DNA of 64,000 nucleotides from Fortiea contorta PCC 7126 (GCF_000332295.1 NZ_KB235930.1:1121895-1185894); one strand, 5' to 3'. Numbered from the stretch's first letter, positions 37,288 to 45,559 are shown. Numbers and translations are program-made. The notes: generated from the letters alone by a model not told the origin.

Positions 37288-37412
37288 ATTCGTGTAGGCA
37301 AAGTTTTTAAAAATTCTGCTTCTGATACCAAGACGACTCACTTAAAACAATCATATCCCACCTCATAATTTGGCGATAGGTGCGGGTGAAAATACCAACG
37401 CACCTATAAAAT

Positions 37413-38348
37413 TTAAGCAGACAAATTCTGCATAAATTCTGCTAAAGAATTTGCAGCTAAAGCACTATCAATCAGACTTTCTAATTGTTCAACATTCTTA
37501 CCCTCAAAGCTTACTTCTACCTCCTCGGGAATTTCGCCGAACCGTTGTCGTAATATTCGGATTAATTGGTTTCTTACTCCTTGCTGAACACCCTGCTGAA
37601 TTCCTTGCTGAACACCCTGCTGAATTCCTTGCTGAACACCCTGCTGAATTCCTTGCTGAACACCCTGCTGAATTCCTTGCTGCAGTCCTTCAGCTAAAAT
37701 TTCGTTATACCAAGGTGATTCTCGCAATATAGCCATATCCCACCTCATGATTTGTTGCACTAAAGGGCTATCTAACACAAAGCTAGCAAAAAAAGCTAGC
37801 AAAGGCTCTAACTGATTCAACTGTGCATCCGTTCGCAGCATTTGTAAGGCGCGTTGTACAACTGCGGCTTCTCCACCACCTCGCAAAACAGGAACAAATG
37901 GGAGTAAAGATGGTAATGGTTGCTGAAAAACTATTTCTGCATCCACTTCCCACAAATTAATCCCGCGATAATCTTGAATAGCGCGTAATCCCAAAAATTC
38001 TTGCTCGTAACTACTGGCAACCGTTAAAGTAGGCGGAGGCGGTAAAATGTTGATCAGCACTGGATAAATTGGCAGCCGATAGCGCTCTTGTGCTAAAGCT
38101 GCATAAGCTCTCATGCGTAGAGGCATGTATTTTGTGTAACGCAACTGTAGTTCGTTGAGTACCAGAAAATCGCCGTGAATAGCACTGTATGCTTTCACTA
38201 AAACATCTGTTTCTCGGCTAATCCATTGAAACTCTGAAGCCAAAATCTCTTTCGCCACAACTTCAGGAAGCTGCGTAACCCATTGTACCCAGGCGTCGGG
38301 AGCGAGACTAATCAGTCGCTTACCGCCTGTATCTGCTGCTTTTGCCAC
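37413..38348 (-). CDS. Rpn/PD-(D/E)XK transposase-like protein with QQGIQQGV repeat
   Basis: 311 residues. The N-terminal half (DAWVQWVTQLPEVVAKEILASEFQWISRETDVLVKAYSAIHGDFLVLNELQLRYTKYMPLRMRAYAAL) is a Rpn/YhgA-like restriction-endonuclease-fold domain: the Asp in ETDVLVK and the Glu-x-Gln in LNELQL take the D...ExQ/K positions. After about residue 215 there is a QQGIQQGV repeat coded by a 24-bp DNA unit, followed by a DUF4351-type C-terminal helical part (RNQLIRILRQRFGEIPEEV). It lies on the opposite strand between the LivG and LivF genes. It looks like one of the orphan recombination-promoting nucleases frequent in cyanobacteria. Confidence 0.82.
   Translation of the reverse strand: MAKAADTGGKRLISLAPDAWVQWVTQLPEVVAKEILASEFQWISRETDVLVKAYSAIHGDFLVLNELQLRYTKYMPLRMRAYAALAQERYRLPIYPVLINILPPPPTLTVASSYEQEFLGLRAIQDYRGINLWEVDAEIVFQQPLPSLLPFVPVLRGGGEAAVVQRALQMLRTDAQLNQLEPLLAFFASFVLDSPLVQQIMRWDMAILRESPWYNEILAEGLQQGIQQGVQQGIQQGVQQGIQQGVQQGIQQGVQQGVRNQLIRILRQRFGEIPEEVEVSFEGKNVEQLESLIDSALAANSLAEFMQNLSA
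37582..37687. repeat. 24-bp tandem repeat encoding QQGIQQGV
   Basis: About four nearly identical 24-bp units (CCTTGCTGAACACCCTGCTG plus four bases) code for the coiled Gln/Gly spacer of the Rpn-type protein. The near-identity suggests recent expansion. Confidence 0.85.
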
Positions 38349-38479
38349 CGAATTTTTACTCTGAACATTAGTATTTTAGAATACACCATTGCTTTGCTGT
38401 TTTAATTTGTAGCGATCGCTCGATTTTAAAGACTGTATATTAATTAATGTAAGTCAATATTTATGGATGTAAATCACTG

Positions 38480-39211
38480 ATGTCAGTTGATATTGAGACA
38501 AATCATACAATTTTAGAAGTTCGAGATATTAATGTTAATTATGGCGGAATTCAAGCTCTAAAAAATATTAATTTAACTATTCAAAAAGGTGAAGTAGTTA
38601 CCTTACTCGGCGCTAATGGTGCTGGTAAAACTACCACACTCAGAGCTATTTCTAAAATAGTGAATTCTCTAAGTGGCAATTTAATCTATAGCGGACGGAA
38701 TATTAATCGTCGCCCAGCCCATGAAGTTGTCAAACTTGGTATTGCCCATTGTCCTGAAGGTAGGCGAGTATTAGCGAGACAAACGGTGTATGACAATTTA
38801 CTATTAGGTGCTTATATTCGCTCTCATCAAGGAGAGATAAAAGCAGACATTCAGCACCAATTTGAGCTATTTCCCCGGTTAGCACAAAGACGCAATCAAC
38901 TAGCAGGAACTCTCAGCGGTGGTGAACAACAAATGTTAGCGATCGCCCGCGCTTTAATGAGTAGACCAAAACTCTTACTTTTAGACGAACCAAGTTTAGG
39001 TTTAGCACCAGCGATCGTCAAAGAAATATTCTCTATTATTGAAAATTTGCGAGCTACGGGTGTGACAATTTTATTAGTAGAACAAAACGCCAATTTAGCT
39101 CTACAAATTGCTGATAGAGGATATGTTTTAGAAGCAGGTTCTATAACTTTGACAGGTGCTGCATCAGAATTAATTAGTGATGAGCGAGTGAGAAAAGCTT
39201 ATTTGGGTTAA
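38480..39211 (+). CDS. livF: ABC transporter ATP-binding protein, LivF type
   Basis: 243 residues. Walker A GANGAGKTTTLRAIS (near 46), the LivF motif GIAHCPEGRRVLARQTVYDNLLLGAY, LSGGEQQMLAIARAL, Walker B LLLLDEPSLGLAP, and H-loop LVEQNANLALQIADRGYVLEAG. It completes the transporter. It is separated from the LivG gene by the opposite-strand Rpn gene, so the operon has been split or the two ATPase genes are read from different promoters. Confidence 0.93.
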   Translation: MSVDIETNHTILEVRDINVNYGGIQALKNINLTIQKGEVVTLLGANGAGKTTTLRAISKIVNSLSGNLIYSGRNINRRPAHEVVKLGIAHCPEGRRVLARQTVYDNLLLGAYIRSHQGEIKADIQHQFELFPRLAQRRNQLAGTLSGGEQQMLAIARALMSRPKLLLLDEPSLGLAPAIVKEIFSIIENLRATGVTILLVEQNANLALQIADRGYVLEAGSITLTGAASELISDERVRKAYLG

Positions 39212-39238
39212 TTATTCTAACTTAGGAAATGCAAGCAA

Positions 39239-39802
39239 ATGGTAAAATCTCCAACTAAACCCCTAACCTTAGAAGAGTTTTTAAAACTACCAGAAACCAA
39301 ACCAGCCAGTGAATATATTAACGGTCAAGTGATCCAAAAACCTATGCCGCAAGGAAAACATAGTACTCTTCAGGGTGAACTAGTCAGCAACATCAACTCT
39401 GTAACCAAGCCTCAGAAAGTCGCCCGTGCTTTCCCAGAATTGCGATGTACATTTGGCGGACATTCAATTGTTCCAGACGTAGCTGTGTTTGCTTGGGAAC
39501 GCATTCCCATAGATGAATGCGGAGATGTGGCGAATGTTTTTCCAATCTATCCAGACTGGACAATTGAAATTTTATCACCAGACCAAAGTCCAACAAAAAT
39601 AACCGGAAATATCTTGCACTGCCTCAAACATGGTAGTAAATTAGGTTGGTTAATTGATCCAGAGGATCGCACGATTTTAGTATATCCTCAAAACCAGCAG
39701 CCAGAATTTTTAGAAGAAGAACAACAAATATTACCAGTTCCCGATTTAGTTAAAGATTTACAACTAACTGTAGGGGAACTATTTGGATGGTTAAAGTTGT
39801 AA
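39239..39802 (+). CDS. Uma2 family endonuclease-like protein
   Basis: 187 residues of the Uma2 (DUF820) fold: LTLEEFLKLPETKPASEYINGQVIQKPMPQGKHS at the start, IVPDVAVFAWERIP near 78, DWTIEILSPDQSPTKITGNI near 105, and GWLIDPEDRTILVY. The PD...ExL/S site is present. It lies 27 bp after livF and is likely cotranscribed. Confidence 0.9.
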   Translation: MVKSPTKPLTLEEFLKLPETKPASEYINGQVIQKPMPQGKHSTLQGELVSNINSVTKPQKVARAFPELRCTFGGHSIVPDVAVFAWERIPIDECGDVANVFPIYPDWTIEILSPDQSPTKITGNILHCLKHGSKLGWLIDPEDRTILVYPQNQQPEFLEEEQQILPVPDLVKDLQLTVGELFGWLKL

Positions 39803-39943
39803 GGACTTCAACAGCCGACTGTGACGGGGTATAAAATTATTACAAAAAATTACAAGTTTAGTAATATATTTAGATTTGCACCCTTGTTTTTGGGTGTTTA
39901 TCTTTGTGTAAACGCGAGTATTATCGCTTAAGTATTTAAACTC

Positions 39944-40591
39944 ATGAGTCAAATAGTCTGGATCGCAAGACACGCCAACCGCCTCGATTTTGTTAACCCT
40001 GATTGGTTTCTAACTGCAGAACGACGCTACGATCCTCCCTTATCTGAGGATGGTTTTATACAAGCAAAACAACTAGCTAGACGGTTAAAAGGAGAGAAAA
40101 TTACTCATATTTTTGCCTCGCCTTTTCTGCGAACAATACAAACAGCAAACGCTGTGGCAGAGGTGCTAGATTTGCCTATTAAACTAGAAACAGGTTTGAG
40201 TGAATGGCTAAATCCTGCTTGGATGACAGAAGAACCAGAAAAGCATTCAATTTTAGAGTTAGTAGAATTATTTCCCAGAATTGATCTTAGCTATACACCA
40301 CGTATAGCCGCTAAATATCCTGAAACTCGCAAACAAGTCAGAGAACGTTCGGGACAAACTGCTAGATGTTTAACTACTGAATTCTTTCCAGAGCATATCT
40401 TGTTAGTAGCTCATGGTGCATCTGTGTTAGGGGGAGCAATGGGATTAGTGGGAGAAATTGCAGAAACAGAAGTTAAAGCTTCTTTATGTTCTTTGGTCAA
40501 AATTGTGCGTGAAGATCCAAAATGGTTGTTAGAACTAAAAGGTGATACTTCTCATTTGACCCACATAGAAGAAGTCATTCGATTTGCCTGA
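39944..40591 (+). CDS. Histidine phosphatase superfamily protein
   Basis: 215 residues. The phosphate pocket has RHANR near the start (Arg-His; the family consensus is RHG, here Ala-Asn), PPLSEDGFIQAKQLARRL, FASPFLRTIQTA, and VAHGASV near 156 with the second His. The RHxxR and large insert (WLNPAWMTEEPEKHS) resemble the UBASH3/STS-type or eukaryote-like branch rather than phosphoglycerate mutase. Substrate unknown. Confidence 0.85.
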   Translation: MSQIVWIARHANRLDFVNPDWFLTAERRYDPPLSEDGFIQAKQLARRLKGEKITHIFASPFLRTIQTANAVAEVLDLPIKLETGLSEWLNPAWMTEEPEKHSILELVELFPRIDLSYTPRIAAKYPETRKQVRERSGQTARCLTTEFFPEHILLVAHGASVLGGAMGLVGEIAETEVKASLCSLVKIVREDPKWLLELKGDTSHLTHIEEVIRFA

Positions 40592-40651
40592 ATTAGTATA
40601 CTGTTAATGACAGATCAAATAAAAACAAATTCACAGAACATGGGGTAAAAA

Positions 40652-41491
40652 ATGGCAACCCAATTTAGCGAATCCAAATCCAAAACTGGCATGGTAGTAT
40701 CTTGGGAAGCTCTACCCGATGATTTCAAGTTAGAGGATGAGCCAGTGGAAAATACAGGTCAGCCGTTATTGGCTGGTGCTTTGCGTGAAAGTTTAGAAAT
40801 AACTGGATTCATCCAACCCCAAATGTTAATTGCTTCAAATTTTGGTCTTTGTGCAACTTTAAATGGGCAATTTACAGCTAAAGCACCAGATTGGGTTTAT
40901 GTGAGTGCAACTAAAGAAATTCTCAACAACCGCAAAAGCTATACACCAAATTTAGAAGGAGAAATCCCTGCTGTGGTGATGGAATTTTTGTCAAACACCG
41001 AGGAGCAAGGATATGTCCAGGGTGAAGAATATTCATCGAAACAAACCTATCCACCAGGAAGATGGTTTTTTTACGAGCAAATATTGCAAGTTCCGCTGTA
41101 CATAATTTTTGACCCGGATGGAGGTTTGTTAGAATTTTATAAACTGGAAAATGGGCGATACAAACTAGAATTACCTGATGAAAATGGTCGCCATTGGCTT
41201 GATTCAATGGGCTTATTTTTAGGAACTTGGCAAGGAGCAAAAGAAGCCAGAACAGGTTACTGGTTGCGTTGGTGGGACTCTACGGGTAATTTATTACCTT
41301 GGGCTGTTGAGCGGGTTGAATGGGAAAGCCAACGCGCCGAGCAGGAAAGCCAACGCGCCGAGCAGGAACATCAACGCGCCGAGCAGGAACATCAACGCGC
41401 CGAGCAGGAAAGTCAGGAAAAAGAACGACTCATCGCTTATCTGCAATCTCAAGGTATCGATCCAAATAATTTACCATTCAGCACTCAGTAG
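40652..41491 (+). CDS. Uma2 family endonuclease-like protein with coiled-coil tail
   Basis: 279 residues: an Uma2 domain (VYVSATKEIL, GEIPAVVMEFLSNTE, PLYIIFDPDGGLLEFYKLENGRYKLE, LGLFLGTWQ-type ending) followed by a short coiled coil of AEQESQR/AEQEHQR heptapeptides encoded by a 21-bp DNA repeat (41328-41412), then DPNNLPF at the end. This architecture, Uma2 plus heptad tail, is common in filamentous cyanobacteria. It is the third Uma2 gene within 6 kb. Confidence 0.9.
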   Translation: MATQFSESKSKTGMVVSWEALPDDFKLEDEPVENTGQPLLAGALRESLEITGFIQPQMLIASNFGLCATLNGQFTAKAPDWVYVSATKEILNNRKSYTPNLEGEIPAVVMEFLSNTEEQGYVQGEEYSSKQTYPPGRWFFYEQILQVPLYIIFDPDGGLLEFYKLENGRYKLELPDENGRHWLDSMGLFLGTWQGAKEARTGYWLRWWDSTGNLLPWAVERVEWESQRAEQESQRAEQEHQRAEQEHQRAEQESQEKERLIAYLQSQGIDPNNLPFSTQ

Positions 41492-41506
41492 CATCACTGG
41501 TTATAT

Positions 41507-41744
41507 GGGGCACAGCAGTGCTCATTGGTGTCAACTTAAGCCACAGATTGCTTAAATGCTTGGCTTTCATACCCGCCAGGGAATGAATTCCCAGGCTAAT
41601 AGCTGAAGTCTACTGAAGTAGACTAGGGATTTGTGAGAATTTTGAGTCATCTTGAGATGACTTAAGCTATGAGACTCAGAATTCATTCTGAGGCGGGACA
41701 AGAGTTTCGCGTTAAGTTGACACCAATGAGCACTGCTGTGCCCC
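41507..41744. ncRNA. Highly structured palindromic element, candidate structured RNA
   Basis: A perfect 33-bp inverted repeat (41507-41539 and 41712-41744) encloses a 172-bp core packed with smaller perfect palindromes: GGGAATGAATTCCC near 41578, AGTCTACTGAAGTAGACT near 41608, AGTCATCTTGAGATGACT near 41645, and CTCAGAATTCATTCTGAG near 41674, plus a CCCGCC/GGCGGG pair enclosing them. This is much more order than a terminator requires. It may be a mobile palindromic element or a HEARO-type (omega-RNA-like) RNA without a nearby IscB gene; that assignment is from general resemblance only. The orientation is not known. Confidence 0.6.
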
Positions 41745-41838
41745 TACGATAGATATGGTTTTTCACACTATGCATGTTTGGAATTTTCTGTCAAGATGTG
41801 AGTTCTAATTTTGGCTCAGGCGATCGCTTAATTTACAA

Positions 41839-42036
41839 TCACACTTCAGTATTCTGATTCTCCTCATCTATTGCTTTTTGAATAGCGCGTCTACAAAATT
41901 CTGCTGGGTCGTCTTTTGCTTTGACCTCTTCTTTCATTTTTTCAGTGACACGAAAACTGAGATTTGCTGTTAATGGTTCATCACCTTTCCTTTGACCTGG
42001 CTCTAAATTTTCTGGAGTTCCTCTCGGATTAGGCAT
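41839..42036 (-). CDS. Small ribbon-helix-helix-like protein
   Basis: About 65 residues from the ATG at 42036 (MPNPRGTPENLEPG); an ATG at 42078 adds 14 unlikely residues. The second half (TANLSFRVTEKMKEEVKAKDDPAEFCRRAIQKAI) is a short strand plus two helices typical of Arc/CopG/MetJ-type proteins. Start NPRGTPENL resembles small cyanobacterial and plasmid-borne proteins. Could be a regulator or an antitoxin; no toxin is adjacent. Confidence 0.55.
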   Translation of the reverse strand: MPNPRGTPENLEPGQRKGDEPLTANLSFRVTEKMKEEVKAKDDPAEFCRRAIQKAIDEENQNTEV

Positions 42037-42166
42037 TTGTGTAGAAATATAAATATTGATTGAATTAATTGCGCGCAAACGAATAGAGTTTTAAATCGGT
42101 GATGTTATTCGTCTCGCAAACTGGTACATCACCGATACCACTTTTGCAAAATGGTAATTCTATTTT

Positions 42167-42544
42167 ATGTTCACAAGGTCAGAACTCGAAATCAAAACCA
42201 TAGCTGAGTTAAGAACACTGTGTCAGCGTTATGGTATCAAACCAACTGGTAACTCTGGCTATAAAGTCAGCTACATCACATCTCTGATGGCGTTCCCTCA
42301 GCTAGCATTGCAGCAGATAAATGAGGGTAGAGGGTTAAAAATACCTAGCTTTGGCAGCATTCAATGCCTTACTATTGCCATTGATGAGATGGGTACACCA
42401 ACAAATGAACAGATAGCGCTAATTAGAATACTGCTAGAAGGTCGGAGGATGAACTATCCTGACAGATTCCAGCAAGAGCAATTACTCAGCACCTATACAG
42501 CTAAGGTTAGGCTAGAAGATGCACTAGGAATATTAACTAGGTAA
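42167..42544 (+). CDS. Hypothetical protein with SAP-like N-terminal motif
   Basis: 125 residues. The first 35 residues (ELEIKTIAELRTLCQRYGIKPTGNSGYKVSYITSL) match the helix-turn-helix pattern of SAP DNA-binding motifs. The remainder has no motif I recognise. A hairpin terminator follows directly. It may belong to the accessory region that resumes at 43.9 kb or be an independent small DNA-binding protein. Confidence 0.55.
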   Translation: MFTRSELEIKTIAELRTLCQRYGIKPTGNSGYKVSYITSLMAFPQLALQQINEGRGLKIPSFGSIQCLTIAIDEMGTPTNEQIALIRILLEGRRMNYPDRFQQEQLLSTYTAKVRLEDALGILTR

Positions 42545-42551
42545 AAATACG

Positions 42552-42569
42552 GCATCCCTAATGGGATGC
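42552..42569 (+). terminator. Hairpin terminator
   Basis: GCATCCC / TAAT / GGGATGC followed by TTTCC, eight bases after the stop of the preceding gene. Confidence 0.6.
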
Positions 42570-42728
42570 TTTCCAGCAATGGGAAAAGGGATAATAGAGA
42601 GTAAGCATTGCTTGAGCATAGCCTTTGTATAAAGGTGTACTTGAATTTTACTTATAAACACTGTTAAAAATTAATTTGATTATTTGAGTATTTGTACGGA
42701 GAAAATTAGCTGGAGGCAGGGATTTCAC

Positions 42729-43757
42729 GTGAATAATTTGTTACTCGCAGGCGACATTGGCGGTACTAAGACAATTCTGCGATCGCTGGAGGTGTCAGAC
42801 TCGTTAAGTTTGCGTACAATTGATCAGGAGATTTACCATAGTGGAGATTTTCCGGATTTAGTACCGATAGTACAGCAGTTTTTGGCAAAAACTAACGCAC
42901 CGATACCACAGAAGGCTTGTTTTGCGATCGCAGGGCCAGTGTTCAATAATACAGCCAAGCTCACCAATTTGGCTTGGTTTTTAGACACCGAGCGGTTACA
43001 ACAAGAACTGAGTATCGCTTCTGTTTCGCTGATTAACGATTTTGCCGCTGTTGGTTATGGTATTCTCGGTTTAAATAAACAAGATGTGTTAACTTTGCAA
43101 ACTGGTCAACATCAAGTCGATGCGCCGATAGCGATTATTGGCGCTGGTACTGGTTTAGGACAAGGATTTTTGATTAAGCAAGGAAACTACTATCAGGTTT
43201 TTCCTTCAGAAGGTGGACACGCAGACTTTGCCCCTCGCAGTGAATTAGAATTTCAGTTGTTAAAATATCTGCTGGATAAACATGATATCCAACGCATTTC
43301 CGTAGAACGTGTAGTTTCAGGACAGGGGATTGTTTCTCTTTACCAATTTTTACGCGATCGCAAACACACCACAGAATCGCCAGAAATTGCCCAAATCGTC
43401 CGTACTTGGGAACAAGAAGCCGGACAACCAGAGAAAAGCGTTGATCCGGGTGCGGCTATTGGTAAAGCTGCATTACAAAAGAGCGATCGCCTCTCAGAAC
43501 AAACCATACAATTATTTATCGAAGCTTACGGTGCAGAAGCCGGCAACCTAGCACTGAAACTACTTCCCTATGGCGGATTATACATCGCTGGCGGCATTGC
43601 TCCCAAAATTCTTCCCTTGATTGAAGAGAGCGATTTTCTCTTGCATTTGAGCCAAAAAGGGAGAATGCGTCCCCTCCTCGAAGAAATACCCGTACACGTA
43701 ATTGTCAATCAACAAGTGGGGCTAATTGGTGCTGCTTTGTGTGCTGCTAGGTTATAA
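42729..43757 (+). CDS. glk: Glucokinase
   Basis: Glucokinase phosphorylates glucose with ATP. I choose GTG at 42729 (342 residues), because the ATP-binding DIGGTKT motif then lies at residue 9 as in the family; a TTG at 42684 would add 15 residues. Other landmarks: FAIAGPV, INDFAAVGYG, GAGTGLGQG near 140, PSEGGHADFAPRS near 158 and PYGGLYIAGGIAPK near 285. The C-terminus is complete. It appears to be the last chromosomal gene before the accessory block. Confidence 0.9.
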   Translation: MNNLLLAGDIGGTKTILRSLEVSDSLSLRTIDQEIYHSGDFPDLVPIVQQFLAKTNAPIPQKACFAIAGPVFNNTAKLTNLAWFLDTERLQQELSIASVSLINDFAAVGYGILGLNKQDVLTLQTGQHQVDAPIAIIGAGTGLGQGFLIKQGNYYQVFPSEGGHADFAPRSELEFQLLKYLLDKHDIQRISVERVVSGQGIVSLYQFLRDRKHTTESPEIAQIVRTWEQEAGQPEKSVDPGAAIGKAALQKSDRLSEQTIQLFIEAYGAEAGNLALKLLPYGGLYIAGGIAPKILPLIEESDFLLHLSQKGRMRPLLEEIPVHVIVNQQVGLIGAALCAARL

Positions 43758-43895
43758 TCCCCAAACAAGTTTTGTGGAAAGTTAAAACTTTACAAAGGAC
43801 AGGAGCAGCTAAGGACAACTTCTGACAGAAAATTTTCTGATGTTGATTAGAAAAATTGTCGGCATAGTGGATTAATAGTTTAATCCCTAATTAAT

Positions 43896-44069
43896 ATGCT
43901 TTCCTTTCCTGCTCATCCTGAAACTAAAAAGAAACTGCTAAATCTTGTAAACGGAGATAAAGATACCTGTCAAAGGCTAACCAACAAAATAAAAAGCAAA
44001 TATCCTGAGTTAAGCGAGCAAGAATGCTGGGAAAAAGCCATTAACGACTTAATTAGAGATAGACGTTAA
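43896..44069 (+). CDS. 57-residue hypothetical protein
   Basis: A short ATG frame at 43896: MLSFPAHPETKKKLL, NLVNGDKDTCQRL, YPELSEQECWEKAINDLIRDRR. Composition is protein-like, ending in a charged helix. Its stop overlaps by four bases the end of the minus-strand gene at 44066. It could be a small cyanobacterial protein of unknown function at the left boundary of the accessory block. Confidence 0.45.
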   Translation: MLSFPAHPETKKKLLNLVNGDKDTCQRLTNKIKSKYPELSEQECWEKAINDLIRDRR

Positions 44070-44362
44070 TCCTTGTTACGAATTAAATAAGCTTTGATTT
44101 CAGATAATTGTTTGTCAATATTATCAAATCTAAAATCAATTTCTTTTAATCCATAACCAATACAATCTGATATCTGCTTTTGATTACCAACAAGATGATT
44201 AAAATCGCGCTGCTCATTGAGAGCTTTTTCTGCAGCGGCTACTGCATTTTGAGTACTCCGCTGTCTCTCAAATTTTAATTTGTTCCACCACCAAGTAATC
44301 CAGCCAGAAGCGGCACAAATCAAAGCTAATACAAAACTAGCGGCACTAGGATTAAATTTCAT
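44066..44362 (-). CDS. Small membrane-anchored coiled-coil protein
   Basis: 98 residues: membrane helix at about 8-26 (FVLALICAASGWITWWW), then a charged helix with a Gln/Glu pattern (NAVAAAEKALNEQRDFNH..., IDFRFDNIDKQLSEIKAYLI). Its ATG overlaps the stop of the upstream frame by the ATGA arrangement, so it is translationally coupled to it. Layout resembles small phage holin- or Rz-like proteins, but there is no direct evidence. Confidence 0.6.
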   Translation of the reverse strand: MKFNPSAASFVLALICAASGWITWWWNKLKFERQRSTQNAVAAAEKALNEQRDFNHLVGNQKQISDCIGYGLKEIDFRFDNIDKQLSEIKAYLIRNKD

Positions 44363-44700
44363 ATATACAGGTATTCAGTCACTTTAACCTTAGCAGTAGA
44401 CAATAATCCCGAACAAATGCCAACAATCGCATTTTGGCTAGCGTTACTATCTAAAAATTTCTCATTAGCTGATAATACAAAATCGTAATTAGTAGCAGAG
44501 ACAGTAACGTCATTAGAGTTAGTGCCAATTGGGACGTATTTAAAATAAACGCTTGAACTGCCTGTATTGCTAATTAAATACGAATATCTGCTAGCATCAC
44601 TTTTTTCCGAAATAATGACAGATTTAGCAGTACTAGAAACATTGATGTCAGCAGTGGGTTGAGCTTGTGTAGTTTGTTGTTTTCTTAAAGGGAAAACATT
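44359..44700 (-). CDS. 113-codon frame with no start codon, likely reached from the upstream gene
   Basis: After an in-frame stop at 44701-44703 the frame stays open for 113 codons. It has a stop at 44359 that overlaps the next gene's ATG, and contains no ATG, GTG or TTG until late. The peptide (IISEKSDASRYSYLISNT..., YFKYVPIGTNSND, VTVSATNYDFVLSANEKF) is beta-rich and looks like a phage structural domain. It lies in the -1 frame relative to the gene ending at 44685, so a frameshift fusion of about 220 residues is possible; no canonical slippery heptamer is seen at the junction. Alternatives are a degenerate gene or a non-standard start. Confidence 0.55.
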   Translation of the reverse strand, partial: NVFPLRKQQTTQAQPTADINVSSTAKSVIISEKSDASRYSYLISNTGSSSVYFKYVPIGTNSNDVTVSATNYDFVLSANEKFLDSNASQNAIVGICSGLLSTAKVKVTEYLYI

Positions 44701-45011
44701 TTATGTATTGTTATTTTAGTTTTACCAAGATATGCGTTTGGAAAGAAAACTAACTGAAATCTTCCTCTTTGAGCAAAGGTTAACTCTTGATTACCAAAAC
44801 GCAGAATTTGTGAACTAGCAACTAATTTATTTGGGTAATCAATCAATATTTGCTCAATTCTTCCACTACTTTTATAGTTTTTTAGTGGTTTAGCTTCTAA
44901 GGAAATAATTAAGTTAGCATCATTATCAAATAAGTACGGAATGATTACAGAATCAACTTTTTTTAAGTCCCATCTGTACTCACTCCGATAAACCAATTGA
45001 GAGTTAATCAT
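44685..45011 (-). CDS. Phage-like structural or accessory protein of unknown function
   Basis: 108 residues, beta-rich (VDSVIIPYLFDNDANLIISLEAKPLKNYK..., FGNQELTFAQRGRFQLVFFPNAYLGKTKITIHKMF). It overlaps the downstream startless frame by 16 bp. It belongs to the minus-strand set 46985 to 44066, in which spacings are short and overlaps common, as in a phage structural operon. I do not recognise the family. Confidence 0.6.
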   Translation of the reverse strand: MINSQLVYRSEYRWDLKKVDSVIIPYLFDNDANLIISLEAKPLKNYKSSGRIEQILIDYPNKLVASSQILRFGNQELTFAQRGRFQLVFFPNAYLGKTKITIHKMFSL

Positions 45012-45017
45012 TGGTTA

Positions 45018-45524
45018 TTATTTTGTTGGTTTCCTAGGTTTTGGTCTAGCTCCTGGTTTAGCTGTTGGTCTAGCTCCTGGCTTGGCTGTTGGTCTAGCTC
45101 CTGGCTTACTTCCTGGTTTACCTGCTGTACTACTGGTTTTAGATCGAGTTGGATTAGTAGAAGTTTTGGGAAGAGAAACGCTTGTTATTGTTCCTCCCCG
45201 ATACTTTTTACCTCTCAAGGAATTTTTAATTAATAAAGTGCCTAATTTTCCAGGATCAGCAAACAATAAAAAGGCTCTAGATTTGCCTTGACCCATGCTG
45301 ACATTAACATAAATGCGAGCAGGTCTTGGCTTATTCATGCCATAAATCAACCCAGGCTCATTAGCTTTAGCTGTCTGTACGCCTATTTGCTTTGCAATAT
45401 CATCTGGATAAGCAACTTTATTGCCCTTCCAAGCAAATTTAATTTTAACTGCACCATTTCCAGCCCCGCCAGCGGAAGAATCTGTCATTGCAATAAACAA
45501 GTCAACGCTTTCTGTTTTAGCCAT
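45018..45524 (-). CDS. Hypothetical protein with basic Pro/Gly/Lys repeat tail
   Basis: 168 residues preceded by TAGGAGTTG. The first 115 residues form a compact beta-rich domain (ESVDLFIAMTDSSAGG, AVKIKFAWKGNKVAYPDDIAKQIG, FADPGKLGTLLIKN, GGTITSVSLP). The last 40 residues are a basic repeat (KPGARPTAKPGARPTAKPGARP). The tail may bind nucleic acid or be disordered. It is in the structural-looking cluster. Function unknown. Confidence 0.6.
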   Translation of the reverse strand: MAKTESVDLFIAMTDSSAGGAGNGAVKIKFAWKGNKVAYPDDIAKQIGVQTAKANEPGLIYGMNKPRPARIYVNVSMGQGKSRAFLLFADPGKLGTLLIKNSLRGKKYRGGTITSVSLPKTSTNPTRSKTSSTAGKPGSKPGARPTAKPGARPTAKPGARPKPRKPTK

Positions 45525-45559
45525 TTAATCAACTCCTATTAATTTTATGCAGGTGTTAA

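Noticed and set aside
44685-44700. prfB-like +1 frameshift at CTT TAA
   Set aside because: A +1 shift leads to a stop after 12 codons; only the -1 frame continues.
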